64,000 bases of DNA from Hoplostethus atlanticus (lineage: Eukaryota; Chordata; Actinopteri; Trachichthyiformes; Trachichthyidae): the NCBI GenBank assembly GCA_034670405.1, contig JAXDDX010000116.1, forward strand, positions 1,107,501 through 1,171,500, given 5' to 3'. A model generated the notes under the pieces. It was not told the origin of the DNA. It searched no databases and saw only the letters and a list, made by a program, of their open reading frames with translations. The position numbers and the translations under genes were made by a program. Below, one piece after another: positions 41,951 through 63,095 of this stretch. Each line of letters opens with the position of its first letter. The first letter of the stretch is position 1.

Positions 41951-42606
41951 GTAAGTGTTTATTATTTGATTGATTCCAGCGGCTGTTTTGACCGTTGAAT
42001 ACCAGGAGGTTTGCTGCAGGATGCTGAATTGATGGGCGTGTTTGTCTGTCTCCATCTCGACCACTTGGAACTACAGTTTCATTCATTAGCACATACTAAG
42101 CCATTGTTTAGCGAGTTCAGATTTGATGTCTTTGTTTTTATGGTTATAAGAAAGAGCCAAGATCAAACAAAAGAAATGTCAGAAACTAAAGCTATACCAG
42201 GGCAACAGTGAGGGTCAATGTTACCTATAAGCTGATTGGTGACCTATGTCTAATAATTTATCGCCCAATAATAATATCTTGTAGGTCCCTTTTATCTATA
42301 ATTCAGTGGATATAGCAGGTTTTGAAGTTTTAGTGGCAGGGAATGTCAATTTACTGCTTAGCCAATATGAATTAACAAAGAATATGAACTAATTCTGGCC
42401 CTAGCTATATTTAGTCAATGGTGATGGTTGTTTTTGACATTAAAGATGACTGTCTTCAATTATACTAATGATATCTGTGATGCATGCAGTGATGTGTGTA
42501 AACTGTTGCCTGCATTCGGTGATCACAAGGCAAACAACCACCAATATAAAAAAAATCTATTAATTTATTTATTTTTTTCCATTAAAAGCATCATACAGCT
42601 TATTAT

Positions 42607-43015
42607 TTAAAGCTGCACTAGGCAATTCTGCACATTAGTGGCCTCTAATGGCAGCGAGAGGTATTTGAAAAATTTAAAAACAGAAATCCTGTAAGGTGTG
42701 GTCAGTGAACTGCACACTGCATGCTCATGTTTACCAACCCCGGCCGGGTCTGTGATGCTTTATGCCAAAGGATACCAAAGGGAAAACGCTCGCTGCTGTT
42801 TAGGAGACACTTTTGGATTTCATTCTTACGTTTTGATTCGTCACTTTTTGTGTGAGGAGTCAATTTTTCCGCCAGTGACCATACAGACAGAATTTAATTT
42901 GGACAAACAGGGCGTATCTACGCCTTCCCACTTTGTGAGGATGGGACGTTCTTCTCTGTAGCAGCCCCAGTTTGTGATTTGGGCTGATAAGACAGGCACA
43001 TTTTTACATTAAAAT
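42607..43015 (+). repeat. Dispersed repeat B with TTAAAGCTGCACTAGGCAA end
   Basis: The left end is TTAAAGCTGCACTAGGCAA. The 3' part (CCCACTTTGTGAGGATGGG, CTGTAGCAGCCCCAGTTTGTG, then ATTTGGGCTGATAAGAC) matches 56090-56212. That copy ends in the inverted terminus TTGCCTAGTGCAGCTTTAA at about 56208-56226. Together they define a non-autonomous element with 19-bp inverted ends. Confidence 0.6.
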
Positions 43016-43624
43016 CTTTGCCCTCCACTACATCCGTGGATTTGTTGCTTTAATTGCAGTGTCAGGCACTGTCTGCATCCATTATTTGTGCTTAGTACCA
43101 GAAGGGAGGCATGCCTTGATCCTGCCCCAAATCACCCCATACTTACGGCTGCAATACATCTCCAATAACTAACTTAGTAACCCAAAATAACCCAATAACA
43201 CAATAAACCCACTTTAAAATGAGAAAGGAAAGCAGCAGAAAGTAGAAAAGGGATAACACAAGGAAATAGGCTTGCCACTGCTTTCTTTTAAAATAAATAG
43301 ACTGAACAGCTATCATGTTTGCTACTTATGGTCACACATGACCATAGCAGCTAAAAGAACTATTGGAAATCCACTAAACTAAAGAGGAAATATGTTATGA
43401 CAAAAACAGCCAAGGTGCTGTACAGAGATGGAGGTAAAGTATGTAACTTTATCCTTCATTCATTCAACTAAAAAAAAAAAGATGATCTTTTGTCTCTTCA
43501 GCTTCAAGATAGGGTGTGTGGGATTTCTCAATGCTAAGCTGAGCAGAAAATCTATTTCATAGGACCGAAAAGTGTAAACGCTCCTTTCGTGTTGAGCGAA
43601 GTAATCGGGCCTCTGCACCTCTGG

Positions 43625-43665
43625 CCGGTTACAGTATTTTACGATCACTAACAAGCATTTAGCTA
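43625..43665. repeat. Diverged copy of TACAGTTTTTTACAGTCGCT terminus
   Basis: TTACAGTATTTTACGATCAC followed by TAACAAGCATTT resembles the left end of the MITE at 44210. It may be one end of an older or larger related element. Confidence 0.4.
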
Positions 43666-44209
43666 TACTTAAGATATTTTTTCTAAACTCCTAACACAGC
43701 AATACACCTACATCACACAATTAGCCAAATAGTTAATTTTCTGCTCAAAACCACATTTTGTTAATTAAACACAAACTCTACATTTAAAAATGCAAAAAAC
43801 GTTCTCTACATACACTAACTCTATCAAAACAGGGCAAACCCGACTTAAAATCAAATCATTCTTTCAAAACACCAGCACATTTTTTCTATCCAAGAGTAAC
43901 ATATAGTCAATCGCACAACGACTTTCAAAATACTAACAGTTGATGGCATTACAAAAACTGCATTACTTTTCATGTTTCAGTTCTACCTGCATACAATAGA
44001 CAATATGAAATCCATTGTTTTTTATAATTCAGTTTCCTTTTTCTGTAAACCACTGTTTTGGTTGAGTGTTGAATGTGTGCATTTTTGGCAACATACTATC
44101 TAAAAGTGAATGAGTCATCTTTACTTTATAGAATATACAGTAGAAAAATACACAAATACAGTAAAAAAGGCACAGAAGGGAAAAAACACCAAAATGCACA
44201 GTCCTGTTC

Positions 44210-44494
44210 TACAGTTTTTTACAGTCGCTAACATCCATTTCTGACATGCTGTGTGCAAGCATTTGTAAATAATACAAGAAAGATCCATAATTTTGGTATT
44301 GGGTAAGCTTGTATGTAAAGAAAATCTAAGCATTTTAGAAACGTGTTAATTGACTGCTTATTGTGTGAAAACAACATGAATTGTGTTAATGGTATGGTCC
44401 ACAATTGACGGATGTTGTGCTAATTGTGTTTAGAGTTTATGAAAATGTGACTACAGATTGGACAAACGGGTGTTAGCGACTATAAAAAACTGTA
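44210..44494. mobile_element. MITE with 24-bp inverted ends (285 bp)
   Basis: The left end starts TACAGTTTTTTACAGTCGCT. The right end, read in reverse, is the same with one substitution. There is no coding capacity. Flanking duplication is not evident. Confidence 0.7.
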
Positions 44495-45309
44495 AAGCCC
44501 CGAAGGAACGAAGGTGTTACCAGTCTGAACTGTAGGTACGTTTAATAGGACCTCTGGGCATTTAGTGTAGACAGACCACAGTAAAGGCGGAGACAGAGCG
44601 ACTAGTCGGTGTGCTCATTTTTATCATAGCTAGTTTATTTGTGCCTGTTCTTAAACATTGTTTATATGGAACACTTTGGGGAGAATTTGCAGCGTCCCAC
44701 CCTTTTAGAGCAACAACCTGCAAAGTCAAACTTCCTCACTTCAGCACCAGTAGTATCCCTCGATCAGATTTTTTGCTCGACTACACATTTGCTTGCTTGC
44801 ATAACCGTTGAGCCCGAGGCCTAAATGATCCGAAGCATTAGGGGAGGAATTTTCATGAATTGGTTAGACGTCCCCCAAGGGCTACGAAAGCAAGGCTCAG
44901 CACAGTCGGAAAATTACACTGGCCCGAATGGCATTAGGTTATGAGACTGTTGTTAAGCTTCTTTAGAGCACATGCGCCGTGTGGTACATCATCATCCTGT
45001 CATTGACCCCACTGAGCGCTCTGTATTTACGCACTAGCCAGGCAAGCCTAGACAGTGGAGAGTTCTTTGTGGAACTTGAATGGACATTCCCATTTTAATC
45101 AGTGCTCTTTAATGGTCACAAAGTGGAATAATGCTAAATCTAAAAATTCATGAGCAATTCAGGCCAGGAATCAGGGAACCGAGAAAGTAACCGGTGTCGT
45201 CATCATGATGTAACATCTGGAGCTCAATGGACAATATAAGGGGGACTGATTTTGTTGCCCCACAGAATATTTTTTGGACTTTAAGCGGAGCTCCAGTGGA
45301 GCAGTAGGG

Positions 45310-46244
45310 TAGAGGTCTGCATTGAGACGGGATTCCCATGGTCCCACGGGACTCGCAGTAATTTGTGCGGGAGCGGGTGATATTTATTTATTTAATTATT
45401 TATAGAAAAATTAACAAAACTATATTTTTACCATATAAAATAGCATAATGTTAGTTAGGATATTCATTCACGGTTTCCCCAGAACAATGCATTTTGCTTG
45501 CCCTTACTTTCCATCCAATATATAAAAGTCATGCAGTCTCACGTGTCACTTGCTTCACTCGTTTTAATCAAACTCATCAGTTATCTATCATGGCTGAAAC
45601 AAACAGACTTCAGCATATGCGAGCGGATTTTGGAGAGACAAACAATGTCGAAGCCCTCATCTATCAGTGACATTCTCTTCCTCCATGGACATTTAAAATG
45701 ACTTGACAAAAGTGACCAATGCAGCCAGCAAAAGTAGACTGTTTGCTCGGCTTCCCCTTGTTTGTTGCTTTAAAAAATTTTGTTCAGTTCAGTCAGCCTC
45801 CTTAAAAATTAAAAATAAAAGCTGGATATTATATATCCTACTATAGCAGGATAATATACATGAGTATGGATATGTTTCAGTTCTAAACAATAGCCTAAGA
45901 AGGTAAATATTTGTTGCTTTTTTTTTTTCAAACATCCTTGGTTAACTTTAATTATTTTTATATAAAGGTCCATTTTTTTATTTGTACACAGGCTGTCTAT
46001 ATTTGTTTAATAGACAATCTAGCATAATTATGTTGAATAAAGCCATTTAATGTTTGAAAAACGTGTCTGTATTACTGTTGTATGTAGAATAGAACAATGT
46101 TACAAGAATGGTAGTTTTTGCGGGATGCGGGCGGGAATGATAAGGCTGCGGGCAGACATTAGATGAAGGGTTGCAGGAGCGGGCGGGAGTAAAATGTAAT
46201 GTTGCGGTTGCGGGCGGGCACGGGATGTGAAAAACAGACCTCTA
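45310..46244. mobile_element. hAT element (935 bp), mostly decayed
   Basis: Terminal repeats TAGAGGTCTG and CAGACCTCTA are flanked by the perfect 8-bp duplication CAGTAGGG (45302-45309 and 46245-46252). Subterminal GCGGGAGCGGG and GCGGGCGGGA motifs at both ends are probable transposase-binding repeats. A 67-codon frame (45498-45701) ends in TMSKPSSISDILFLHGHLK, which loosely resembles the end of the hAT C-terminal dimerisation domain. The rest of the transposase is gone. Confidence 0.92.
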
Positions 46245-46593
46245 CAGTAGGGTCTTGGCGAACAAACCATATTCAAATATACTATTTACACATTCTTTGG
46301 CTAGTCAGGCACTGAATAAGGGTTGATAGTCCCAGCCTCATGGTGAGGGCAGCCCTACAGAAGTGGTAGGGGTAAATTGCTGCTCATCAGGCTTTTGCTC
46401 ATCAGGCTTTTTGGGACTGTGTGATTGGATAGTTGGAGTCAGTGGGATATTGAATGTGTGTAATTGGATTGAAAGCGGATCACCCTACCATTTCAGCCAC
46501 ATAACTGGTGCTGCTCTGTGCTTTGTGGGAGCACACCTCTCTTGAGACTGATTTTGTTGATGTGACATTTGTCATTGTTTGCCCTGATACTGA

Positions 46594-46917
46594 TTTCTCA
46601 GCGTTGGCTGGGGAGGATGTTTCTCAGCTTTGGTTAGAGAAGAAGTTTCTCGGCTTTGGTTAGAGAAGATGTTTCTTAGCTTTGGTTAGAGAAGATGTTT
46701 CTCGGCTTTGGTTAGAGAAGATGTTTCTTAGCTTTGGTTAGAGAAGATGTTTCTCGGCTTTGGTTAGAGAAGATGTTTCTTAGCTTTGGTTAGGGAAGAA
46801 GTATCTCGGCTTTGGTTAGAGAAGACGTTTCTTAGGTTTTGGTTAGAGAAGATGTTTCTCAGGTTTGGCTAGAGAAGACGTTTCTCAGGTTTGGTTAGGG
46901 AAGATGTTTCTCAGCTT
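46594..46917 (+). repeat. 26-bp minisatellite, ~12 copies
   Basis: The unit is TTTGGTTAGAGAAGATG plus TTTCTYRGC, repeated head to tail with alternating CTCGG and CTTAG variants, in the first intron of the adissp model. Confidence 0.95.
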
Positions 46918-47402
46918 CTTAAACTCGCCATCCACAGGAAACAGAACAAAACAGAACAGAGAAACAGAGGAGAACCGTCCAGTACAGAGCACATTCACAA
47001 AAACGGCTCTATATAGAGCAGCATAGAACAGAACAAAGCATATTGTCATATTGTAGAGTATACTATAATATATATACAATCTATACAGTCTGTTGCCAAG
47101 TCAGCATCGTTTGATTTGAAGAAATAACTGACTAGATTGAAAAGTATAGGACACTCTTGCATGAACAATGAGAGAAAGAGAAAGAGCTATCTATGTACAA
47201 TGGAGTGAATGATATACTACACTCTGTACTATACCTTATAAAGCTCAGCACAGCAAAGACACCTCAATTATGGAACGTTTGTTTTCATGCTTTACTGCAG
47301 CAGGTTATGCAACACATAGCCTAGATTCTGACAGGTTGTATAGCATCGTTCTTTCTCTCTCTGTTTCACTCTCTCTGTCAATTGTCTGTCCTTACACTAC
47401 AG

Positions 47403-47464
47403 GAGGACAGTGATGACATCACTGGGGTATTATCCAACACTTCCTGGTTCCTAACTACATTGCC

Positions 47465-47483
<19 letters not shown>
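47403..47483 (+). CDS. adissp: adissp exon with start codon (5' UTR 47403-47464, CDS 47465-47483)
   Basis: A strong polypyrimidine tract and acceptor (ttacactacag) precede 47403. ATG at 47465 (context GCCATGG) begins MATGRK plus one base. The donor is AAAG|gtaggt. The frame and phase fit the next exon exactly, which decides this start. Confidence 0.8.
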
Positions 47484-56554
<9,071 letters not shown>

Positions 56555-57015
56555 TGACGGGGATAGGAGCCCTCTATGTATCTACATGTATCTGTGTATC
56601 TTATTCAGAGGCTAGCTTGGGGCCCAAAGTGGCGACATGGTAAGATCGAATTGGGTCTTCCCCCAAATTAGAAACAGCTGTTGTACATATTTTTATTTGA
56701 CCGGGAAATTAGAATTCTGTAATGCTATGTTATGCTATATGCTTTATGCTATACAGAACTGAAAAAGGGGAAAATTTATCAGATGAGATTATCACAACAA
56801 ACATGCAGTCATTTTGGGTCCTGGCAACAAAAAAAAAGTGCTCGATAATGAGTCCCGTCAGAGAAAAAGTTTGTATACCACTGACTTACAGCCCTGGATG
56901 TGCATTTGACAGCCAAGGTACAACTGTAGCCATGACGCCTAGATAGCCAAGGAGAGGTAAACCAGCACTAAACACAAGCCAGCTTGCCACACACAATAAA
57001 CAAACAATATATTTT
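56555..57015 (+). other. adissp: adissp 3' UTR (inferred)
   Basis: The first good polyadenylation signal after the stop is AATAAA at 56995-57000. The UTR contains the 42-bp segment (56875-56916) repeated in inverse orientation at 60798. Confidence 0.4.
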
Positions 57016-57692
57016 TAAAGATCCAGTGCAGTTATTTTAATTCAGTCTGGAAAAGCTTGCTATGGATTTCCAATGCAAGGAGTGTCATTTCCCCCCAGTT
57101 TTTGATGGTTCATATAATTTGTTATAACTGTTTTAGTGGCCTGTTCTTTATGCTCAGTCAGTTCTAAGTAGGTTGAGGGGGCGTGGAACCATTGACATGC
57201 CTAGCAAGATCTATTTCTGCTGGGTATTCTTGACATCCTTTATACCAGGAAGTAGAGTGAATTTTTAAAATGGTTTGATTTTTGGTGGTGGTTTGAAATT
57301 TCCACAACACTGACAGTTCTAATATTTTGGTTAAGTTTACATTATCCAGCCTTTTTGTTAAACAATACCATTAGATTGGGAAATGCATTTCTCATTGCAC
57401 TGGAACTTTAAGTTTTAGACCATTGGTACAATTTCAGTGAAATACACGGCAAGTGATTTGGCATTGCATTTTGTCATAGGGGACATGGGAAGATAAAAAT
57501 CAGCTAATGTTAGATAACATTCAATGAGGCCACTTGGACAGCATTGGCACTGTTGGCACTAGGAGCCAAACCAGTGATCCTGTGACTAACCAGTCCACTA
57601 GTCTGCCAACACACTTGTATTTCTGAGGAGCCATACTTGTACACTAACTGCATACATTAACTAGGAATGTGCACTATAATCAACCACTCAGG

Positions 57693-57723
<31 letters not shown>

Positions 57724-58322
57724 GCGCACACATGGTTGTGTAAGGCTTTATTCAGATTTTGCTGTTCACACACACATTTTAGTATTTACTTGCACTTACA
57801 GGTATACGTATGAAACACTCACACATACACCAATACTTCTAAATATTCATACATATACTGTATGTATACACTGGATATATACTGCACACATCGTCATGGC
57901 CAAGGCTGTGAGTGTTTTGCATAACCTTGGGTCTCCTAAAATGATCACCTCAATTACATTACATTACATGAAATTGAATGATCCTCAAGGGGAAATTGGG
58001 TAAATGCATTACCATTGACATAACATTACCATGTTGTGTGGAAGTGAAATTAACTGAATTTCTGAATTTGACAGGATATCAATAACAACATTTTTTGATT
58101 GAAGCTGATGTTTAATATATTTAAATTTGACCATGTTCATGCAAAAAAAAAATCTTCATTTAGACCATGGGACACTAAAATCATATCAGTGGTGGAGACA
58201 CTGACTGATTTTTGGGCCAATACTGGCTTTATATATCAGTCTGGCTTTAATTTATATGAGTGAATATTTAGTAGTATGCATGTATGTATGAATGTTGGGT
58301 GAATATGGGAGAGTCATACATA
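57016..58322. other. Intergenic, no gene seen
   Basis: A (CA)n tract at 57692-57720 and a diverged copy of repeat A (blocks near 58100-58190). No supported ORF. Confidence 0.5.
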
Positions 58323-58324
58323 TA

Positions 58325-58565
58325 CAGCTCTGGAAAATATTAAGGGACCACTCCAAATTATCAGCTTCTCTGGTTTTACTATTTATAGGTATGTGTTTGA
58401 GTAAAATTAACATTTTTGTTTTATTCTATAAACTACTGACATGAGTTGTGCCTGTGCTGGAATTCAACAGACACTGGAATGGAATGGCTGCCATACATAG
58501 AGAGAGAGAGAGAGATGCTGATTTAAGAACAATTTGGAGTGGTCTCTTCATTTTTTCCAGAGCTG
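58325..58565. mobile_element. Internally deleted Tc1-like MITE (241 bp)
   Basis: Inverted ends CAGCTCTGGAAAATATTAAG and (in reverse) CAGCTCTGGAAAAAATGAAG are flanked by TA on both sides. The ends match a common fish Tc1-like transposon whose internal transposase is missing here. Confidence 0.85.
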
Positions 58566-58635
58566 TACGTGCAAGTATATGTGTGTACAATCAGCAAAGT
58601 TTGAATGAAGCACAATGTGGCCTCTCATACACACT

Positions 58636-58638
<3 letters not shown>

Positions 58639-58690
<52 letters not shown>
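58639..58690. repeat. (CA)n microsatellite
   Basis: About 52 bp of CA units. Confidence 0.97.
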
Positions 58691-58694
<4 letters not shown>

Positions 58695-59814
58695 AGCCCA
58701 GTAATTGCTAATGATTGCATCTTTGTACTGTATCTGTAGATATCCAGGACCTCCAAAGTAACACTGTATTAATCCCAAGACACTGGCACTGATTTACTGA
58801 AAAGTAAAGCTTGCAATATTGTACCGTGTTAAGGATTTTTGTTGTGGCTGGATTTACACAGGCTTAAATGATGTGATTTCTTTTTTTTCCATTTGAGGCT
58901 TGTTCCGTGGCTATTTGAAGAGAAAAAAACAGAAAAAAATACATTCAATATATCTCACTGGTTAGGCAATCATAAGAAAATTTGTACGCAGCCTTAAAGG
59001 TGCTCTGTGCAGCATTTTAACATATAATTATAATACCAATTGTCTCCACCATGGCCTCTTTTTTAATACAGTAATTATACCAATGTATCACAATTAATTG
59101 GCATTAAATGGTACCTTTAATGAAAAAATCAGAGAGCATGGAGGTACAACACCTGCAATACTGTCAGTTTTGTGTATTTTCTTTATTTAGGTTGGGTTTT
59201 CATATATATGTACATATAATGTAGAACACATATCTTGCAGTACTACAAACCTGTTTCTATTAACACATTTCGATCTGACTTTTTCTGTTTACACAGAAAA
59301 AAGATCAGATCTCTGCCACAGAGATAAAAAGTCATATCGTTTATGTAAATCCAGTCCTATGTTTATTTCAAATCAAGCAAATATTCTTGTAATTCTACGC
59401 AGTACTGTGCTCTTTGTCTTTTGAGAAAAAACAATCAAGTATTTACTGCCTTAAGCAATCATAATTAAGCTATCTATTGTTGACATGATACATGATACAA
59501 CTTCATATATGAAGTTATGAGTTGTTTGAAATAAACTACTACTAATGCTGTGAAGAGAGAGTTTGGGGACATATTCTCCTCTCTATTTGCATGGTTTATA
59601 TTTCTTGGGGTGTAACCAAATCCGAGGGCTTTACCAAATAAGTAAATGTTGTTAGTTTTTGTTACCGTTTAATCTCATTGTAATTTGTGTTACCCTCACT
59701 TACTGGTAAAGGAATACAACAAGTATTTGGTAGATTGTTCCCTTGGTCAATTTAGCCATAACATAGACACTAAAATTATCCATGTGTTCCTGGTAGATCA
59801 TTGGCTGTAGGACG
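58691..59814. other. Intergenic, no gene seen
   Basis: AT-rich sequence without supported ORFs or clear repeats. Confidence 0.5.
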
Positions 59815-59944
59815 CCATGCTAACACTTTAGTGTACACTATGTTGAGTGATAGTAGGCTCCATGCTATCACTGTAGCATACACCATGTTGAGTGATCGTA
59901 GGCTCCATGCTAACACTTCAGCATACACTATGTTGAGTGATACA
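59815..59944. repeat. 45-bp tandem repeat, 3 copies
   Basis: Units start at 59815, 59860 and 59905 (CCATGCTAACACTT...GTTGAGTGATAGTAGGCT style) with a few substitutions each. The 60-codon minus ORF across it is a translation of the repeat. Confidence 0.95.
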
Positions 59945-60250
59945 CTAGAATTATTCAAAATAAGAACACTGACCTTTTAGTCATAAAAGGTTGTTAGTGT
60001 TTTTTATTATATGGTCCATAGATTCATATATTTAAAAAATATAATTGTACCAATTTTTTAGCTGCCAAGCCAATTTTGTATCATATTTTGTGAATATCTT
60101 ACCAATCTCCTACACAAAACTACCATTTAGCCAGATGTCATTTAAGATTACTATTTAGCTTTAGAGCTGCAACAAGTTATCATTTTTGAGATAAGGCTAG
60201 TCACCTACAGTGTATGCTAAAGTGTACAATAGATTGAACAGGGGTCATTC

Positions 60251-61005
60251 CTATGTTCCCAGGGTCCTATGTTCCCAGGGTCCTATGTTTCCCAGATTTA
60301 TATGGCACATAATGGGATCATGACAAAAGGTCCTATGTTGCCAGGGTCCTATGTTCCCCAGTTCTACATATGTGCTCTCCCAGGGTCCTATGTTCCCAGG
60401 GTCCTATGTTCCCAAGGTCCTATGTTCCCAAGGTCCTATGTTCCCAGGGTCCTATGTTCCCCTAATCTATATAGCACATAATGGGAACCTGAAAAATAAG
60501 TTCCCCAGCTCTGTAATATAACATGGGCTATTGTGGGAACTCGTCAAAGGGGTTTTCTGTTCCCCAGCACTGCCGTAGGCCTACACTTGAGGGAACTTAT
60601 CAAATAGTTGGAGTCATGGAATCACCAAAGGTCATAGCTTAATGCTTCCTTAGGTGAAAAATAGCCTAGTATAGATGTGAATCATTTGAATCTAACTCTC
60701 ACACTTCACTGTCTTCTAACTTCTAACATGAAAAGTAAAATTTTATCCACAGAACCACGCAGACTCTTTAATATTCTCTCACCACAGATGACAGACGTTG
60801 GCTGTCAAATGCACATCCAGGGCTGTAAGTCAGTGGTATTCAAAATCAAATAAAATGATAACCATTGGTTTTGTTGTGTTTATATAGCTGTTTTGAAGCC
60901 TTGTTCCAATAAAAAAACACAATGTGTGTTAACAGAATATTGAACTGGGGAACATAGGACCCTGGGAACATAGGACCCTGGGAACATAGGACCCTGGGAA
61001 CATAG
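60251..61005. mobile_element. Foldback element with terminal 16-bp tandem arrays
   Basis: The left end carries many copies of GGTCCTATGTTCCCAG (60251-60460). The right end has about three copies of the complement, CTGGGAACATAGGACC (60955-61005). Between the arms are partial units and 500 bp of AT-rich sequence. No transposase. The 755-bp unit resembles a MITE with subterminal tandem repeats; no target duplication was resolved. Confidence 0.75.
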
Positions 61006-62870
61006 ATATGCTCCCGAGTGACTTGGACTTTGGACTGGTAGGTTTTGCTATCTTTTATTAACTGCAGTCTATATATATATTATGTTGGGCCAGTGTCTAT
61101 ATTGAGTTGCAGGTTGCAAGTTAGCCAAGATTTGAAAGAATACTTCTAATTTTTTGGTACTCAAACATCGAGTAAATATTTCACAGCTAACTTGAATAAC
61201 AGCTAACTTGTCTGTTATCACTAAACGAGTTTAGTGACAGCTTGGTTAGTAGGTTAAAAGTACTTAAATTGGTGTATTGCTGACGTTACTGTAAGCAGTC
61301 GCTCTCTTTTGTCGATATAACATTATTGCGTGAGAATTCGCTTGTGGCAATCATTTGTAATAGATATGAAGTAGTAATGTAACAAAACAGAAACAAACGA
61401 AACACATCTTTTATAAAACATGTTTAATATATTTACATCTGTACACATAGTCACTCTTGAGCAACGTCTGAAATGCTGTTGTCCTAGTGGTCTCTGGGAA
61501 ATGTAGTGCAAAACACCAAAGCAATGGTCGCTTATCACCAAAGATGTCACCAAAATAAAAAGAAGAATCTTGCGGATTATCACTTTAACGGCTAAATTGA
61601 CCAACTGGACAATCTCCCATAAACTTTGTGTATTCCTGTTAAGCGTTGTACACTGTGATGTGTAGCCTGCAATGTATGTACATGTCATGTTGTGCTCTGT
61701 CTCTTAGCAGTGACCCACTACTCTCAATAAGAATATGTCTCCTTTTACACTTGTCCATCTGGACTGTAATATTTGTCTGCTGAATGTGAATAAAACATCC
61801 TGTCACATGTGATATGGGGTTATGTACTTTTTGGACAATTATTTTGCACTCCCTCTATATTTAATTTTTAATTTAATTTGTATCAATGCAGAGCATATAC
61901 TGTAATGTCCGCAGTACAACCATTTTGACACTAAGGTTGTTAATTAATTGTTAATTATTTGTTACAACCAATGGAACTTGCCTAATGCTACCTCTTTCAT
62001 ACCAAATGCAGTACCGTCAATTCAAGAGCTCGATCTCTTGTTCTCTCTCTCTCTAATCTCTTGCTCTCACTCTAATGCACACACACACACCCACACTCAT
62101 TAAGAGACTAACAACAGCCACCAAGTGATGGGAATTCCGACTCTTTTCAGTGAGTCTGATCATTTTGCTCAGCTCAGCAATAAGAGCCGGCTCTTTAGGC
62201 TCCCAAACGGCTCTTCATTCAGTAGCACGTCTAGTTTTTTAAAGTCAGCCAAGTCAGTCTGCCCAGTAGTAACAAGTTACATCCTTGCGGTCAATTCCGC
62301 TACACAGTAATACCATAGTTACTTTCCCATTTGGTGCAAGAAATAAATAAGCAAGATTCTTCATCTGCAATACATCGAACTATGTTCAAGGTCATATTGC
62401 TGGTTAAAAAGCAGGATATGTCAAGAATAAATATCCTGGTTGTATAACAATAATAACACACTATTAATTAAATAGTATGGATAATAAATAATTCCACAAC
62501 ACTATACAGAAATATATTTCAATTTATTTTGTATGACATAATATAAAACTAAAATTATTGCTGCTACTGCTGCTGCTGACTAGTCATGCATTTCTTTTTT
62601 CAGGATTTAAATGTGGTTGATTCATGTATTAATCTGTCAGAAAATTAGCAATGTTTGCATACAAAAGAACACATAACACATAACATAACATAACATGTCA
62701 TATAATAAGACTTCACAGCATTTTATTCAGTCTATTCGAAATCGCATACATCACAACCGGCGATGTGTTGGGCATTTGTAATCTAAGACTCTTATTTTGT
62801 ATGAAGTATGTTTGGTTGTGGGCTTTTATTTTGACGTTTACTTGGAAGTGCTCGCTCCTAAATTCCGGTG
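61006..62870. other. Intergenic, possible regulatory elements only
   Basis: It contains TCTGGGAAATGTAGT (61493-61507), close to the ZNF143/THAP11 core-promoter motif on the minus strand, and hAT-like GAGCCGGCTCTTTAGGCTCC at about 62175-62200 (a fish hAT end fragment). A 121-codon minus ORF (61323-61688) shows no family features. Confidence 0.4.
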
Positions 62871-62879
62871 TTCGCGTAC

Positions 62880-63019
62880 GACACATCACGACAGCCCAGC
62901 CCTTGAATAAAAATCAGGAGTGATCAAATATGATTCAGCTTCCTGGGTTCCATGACACAGCAGAGACGACTGAAGACTGCTGAGATTATGCAAAGAAGAA
63001 AAACAGTGGGACACTAAGG
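62880..63019 (+). promoter_or_regulatory. Possible 5' exon/promoter of a downstream gene
   Basis: CpG-containing sequence (TTCGCGTACGACAC near 62871, CACGACAGCCC) is followed by a purine-rich stretch ending in the consensus donor ACTAAG|gtaaga after 63019. No ATG-initiated conserved frame is seen, so if real it is a non-coding exon. The rest of the gene would be beyond the window. Confidence 0.25.
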
Positions 63020-63095
63020 TAAGATATTGCAGTTACACGGTCAATAACTCATAAGCAAAACGTTGTTAAAACACAAACGACGCCTCTTTCCTACC

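Noticed and set aside
46594-46917. CRISPR-like array (regular repeats)
   Set aside because: Units are contiguous 26-bp tandem copies without unique spacers, in a vertebrate genome.
61323-61688. 121-codon minus-strand ORF as a membrane protein
   Set aside because: Hydrophobic stretches come from AT-rich DNA; no splice, promoter or family feature supports it.
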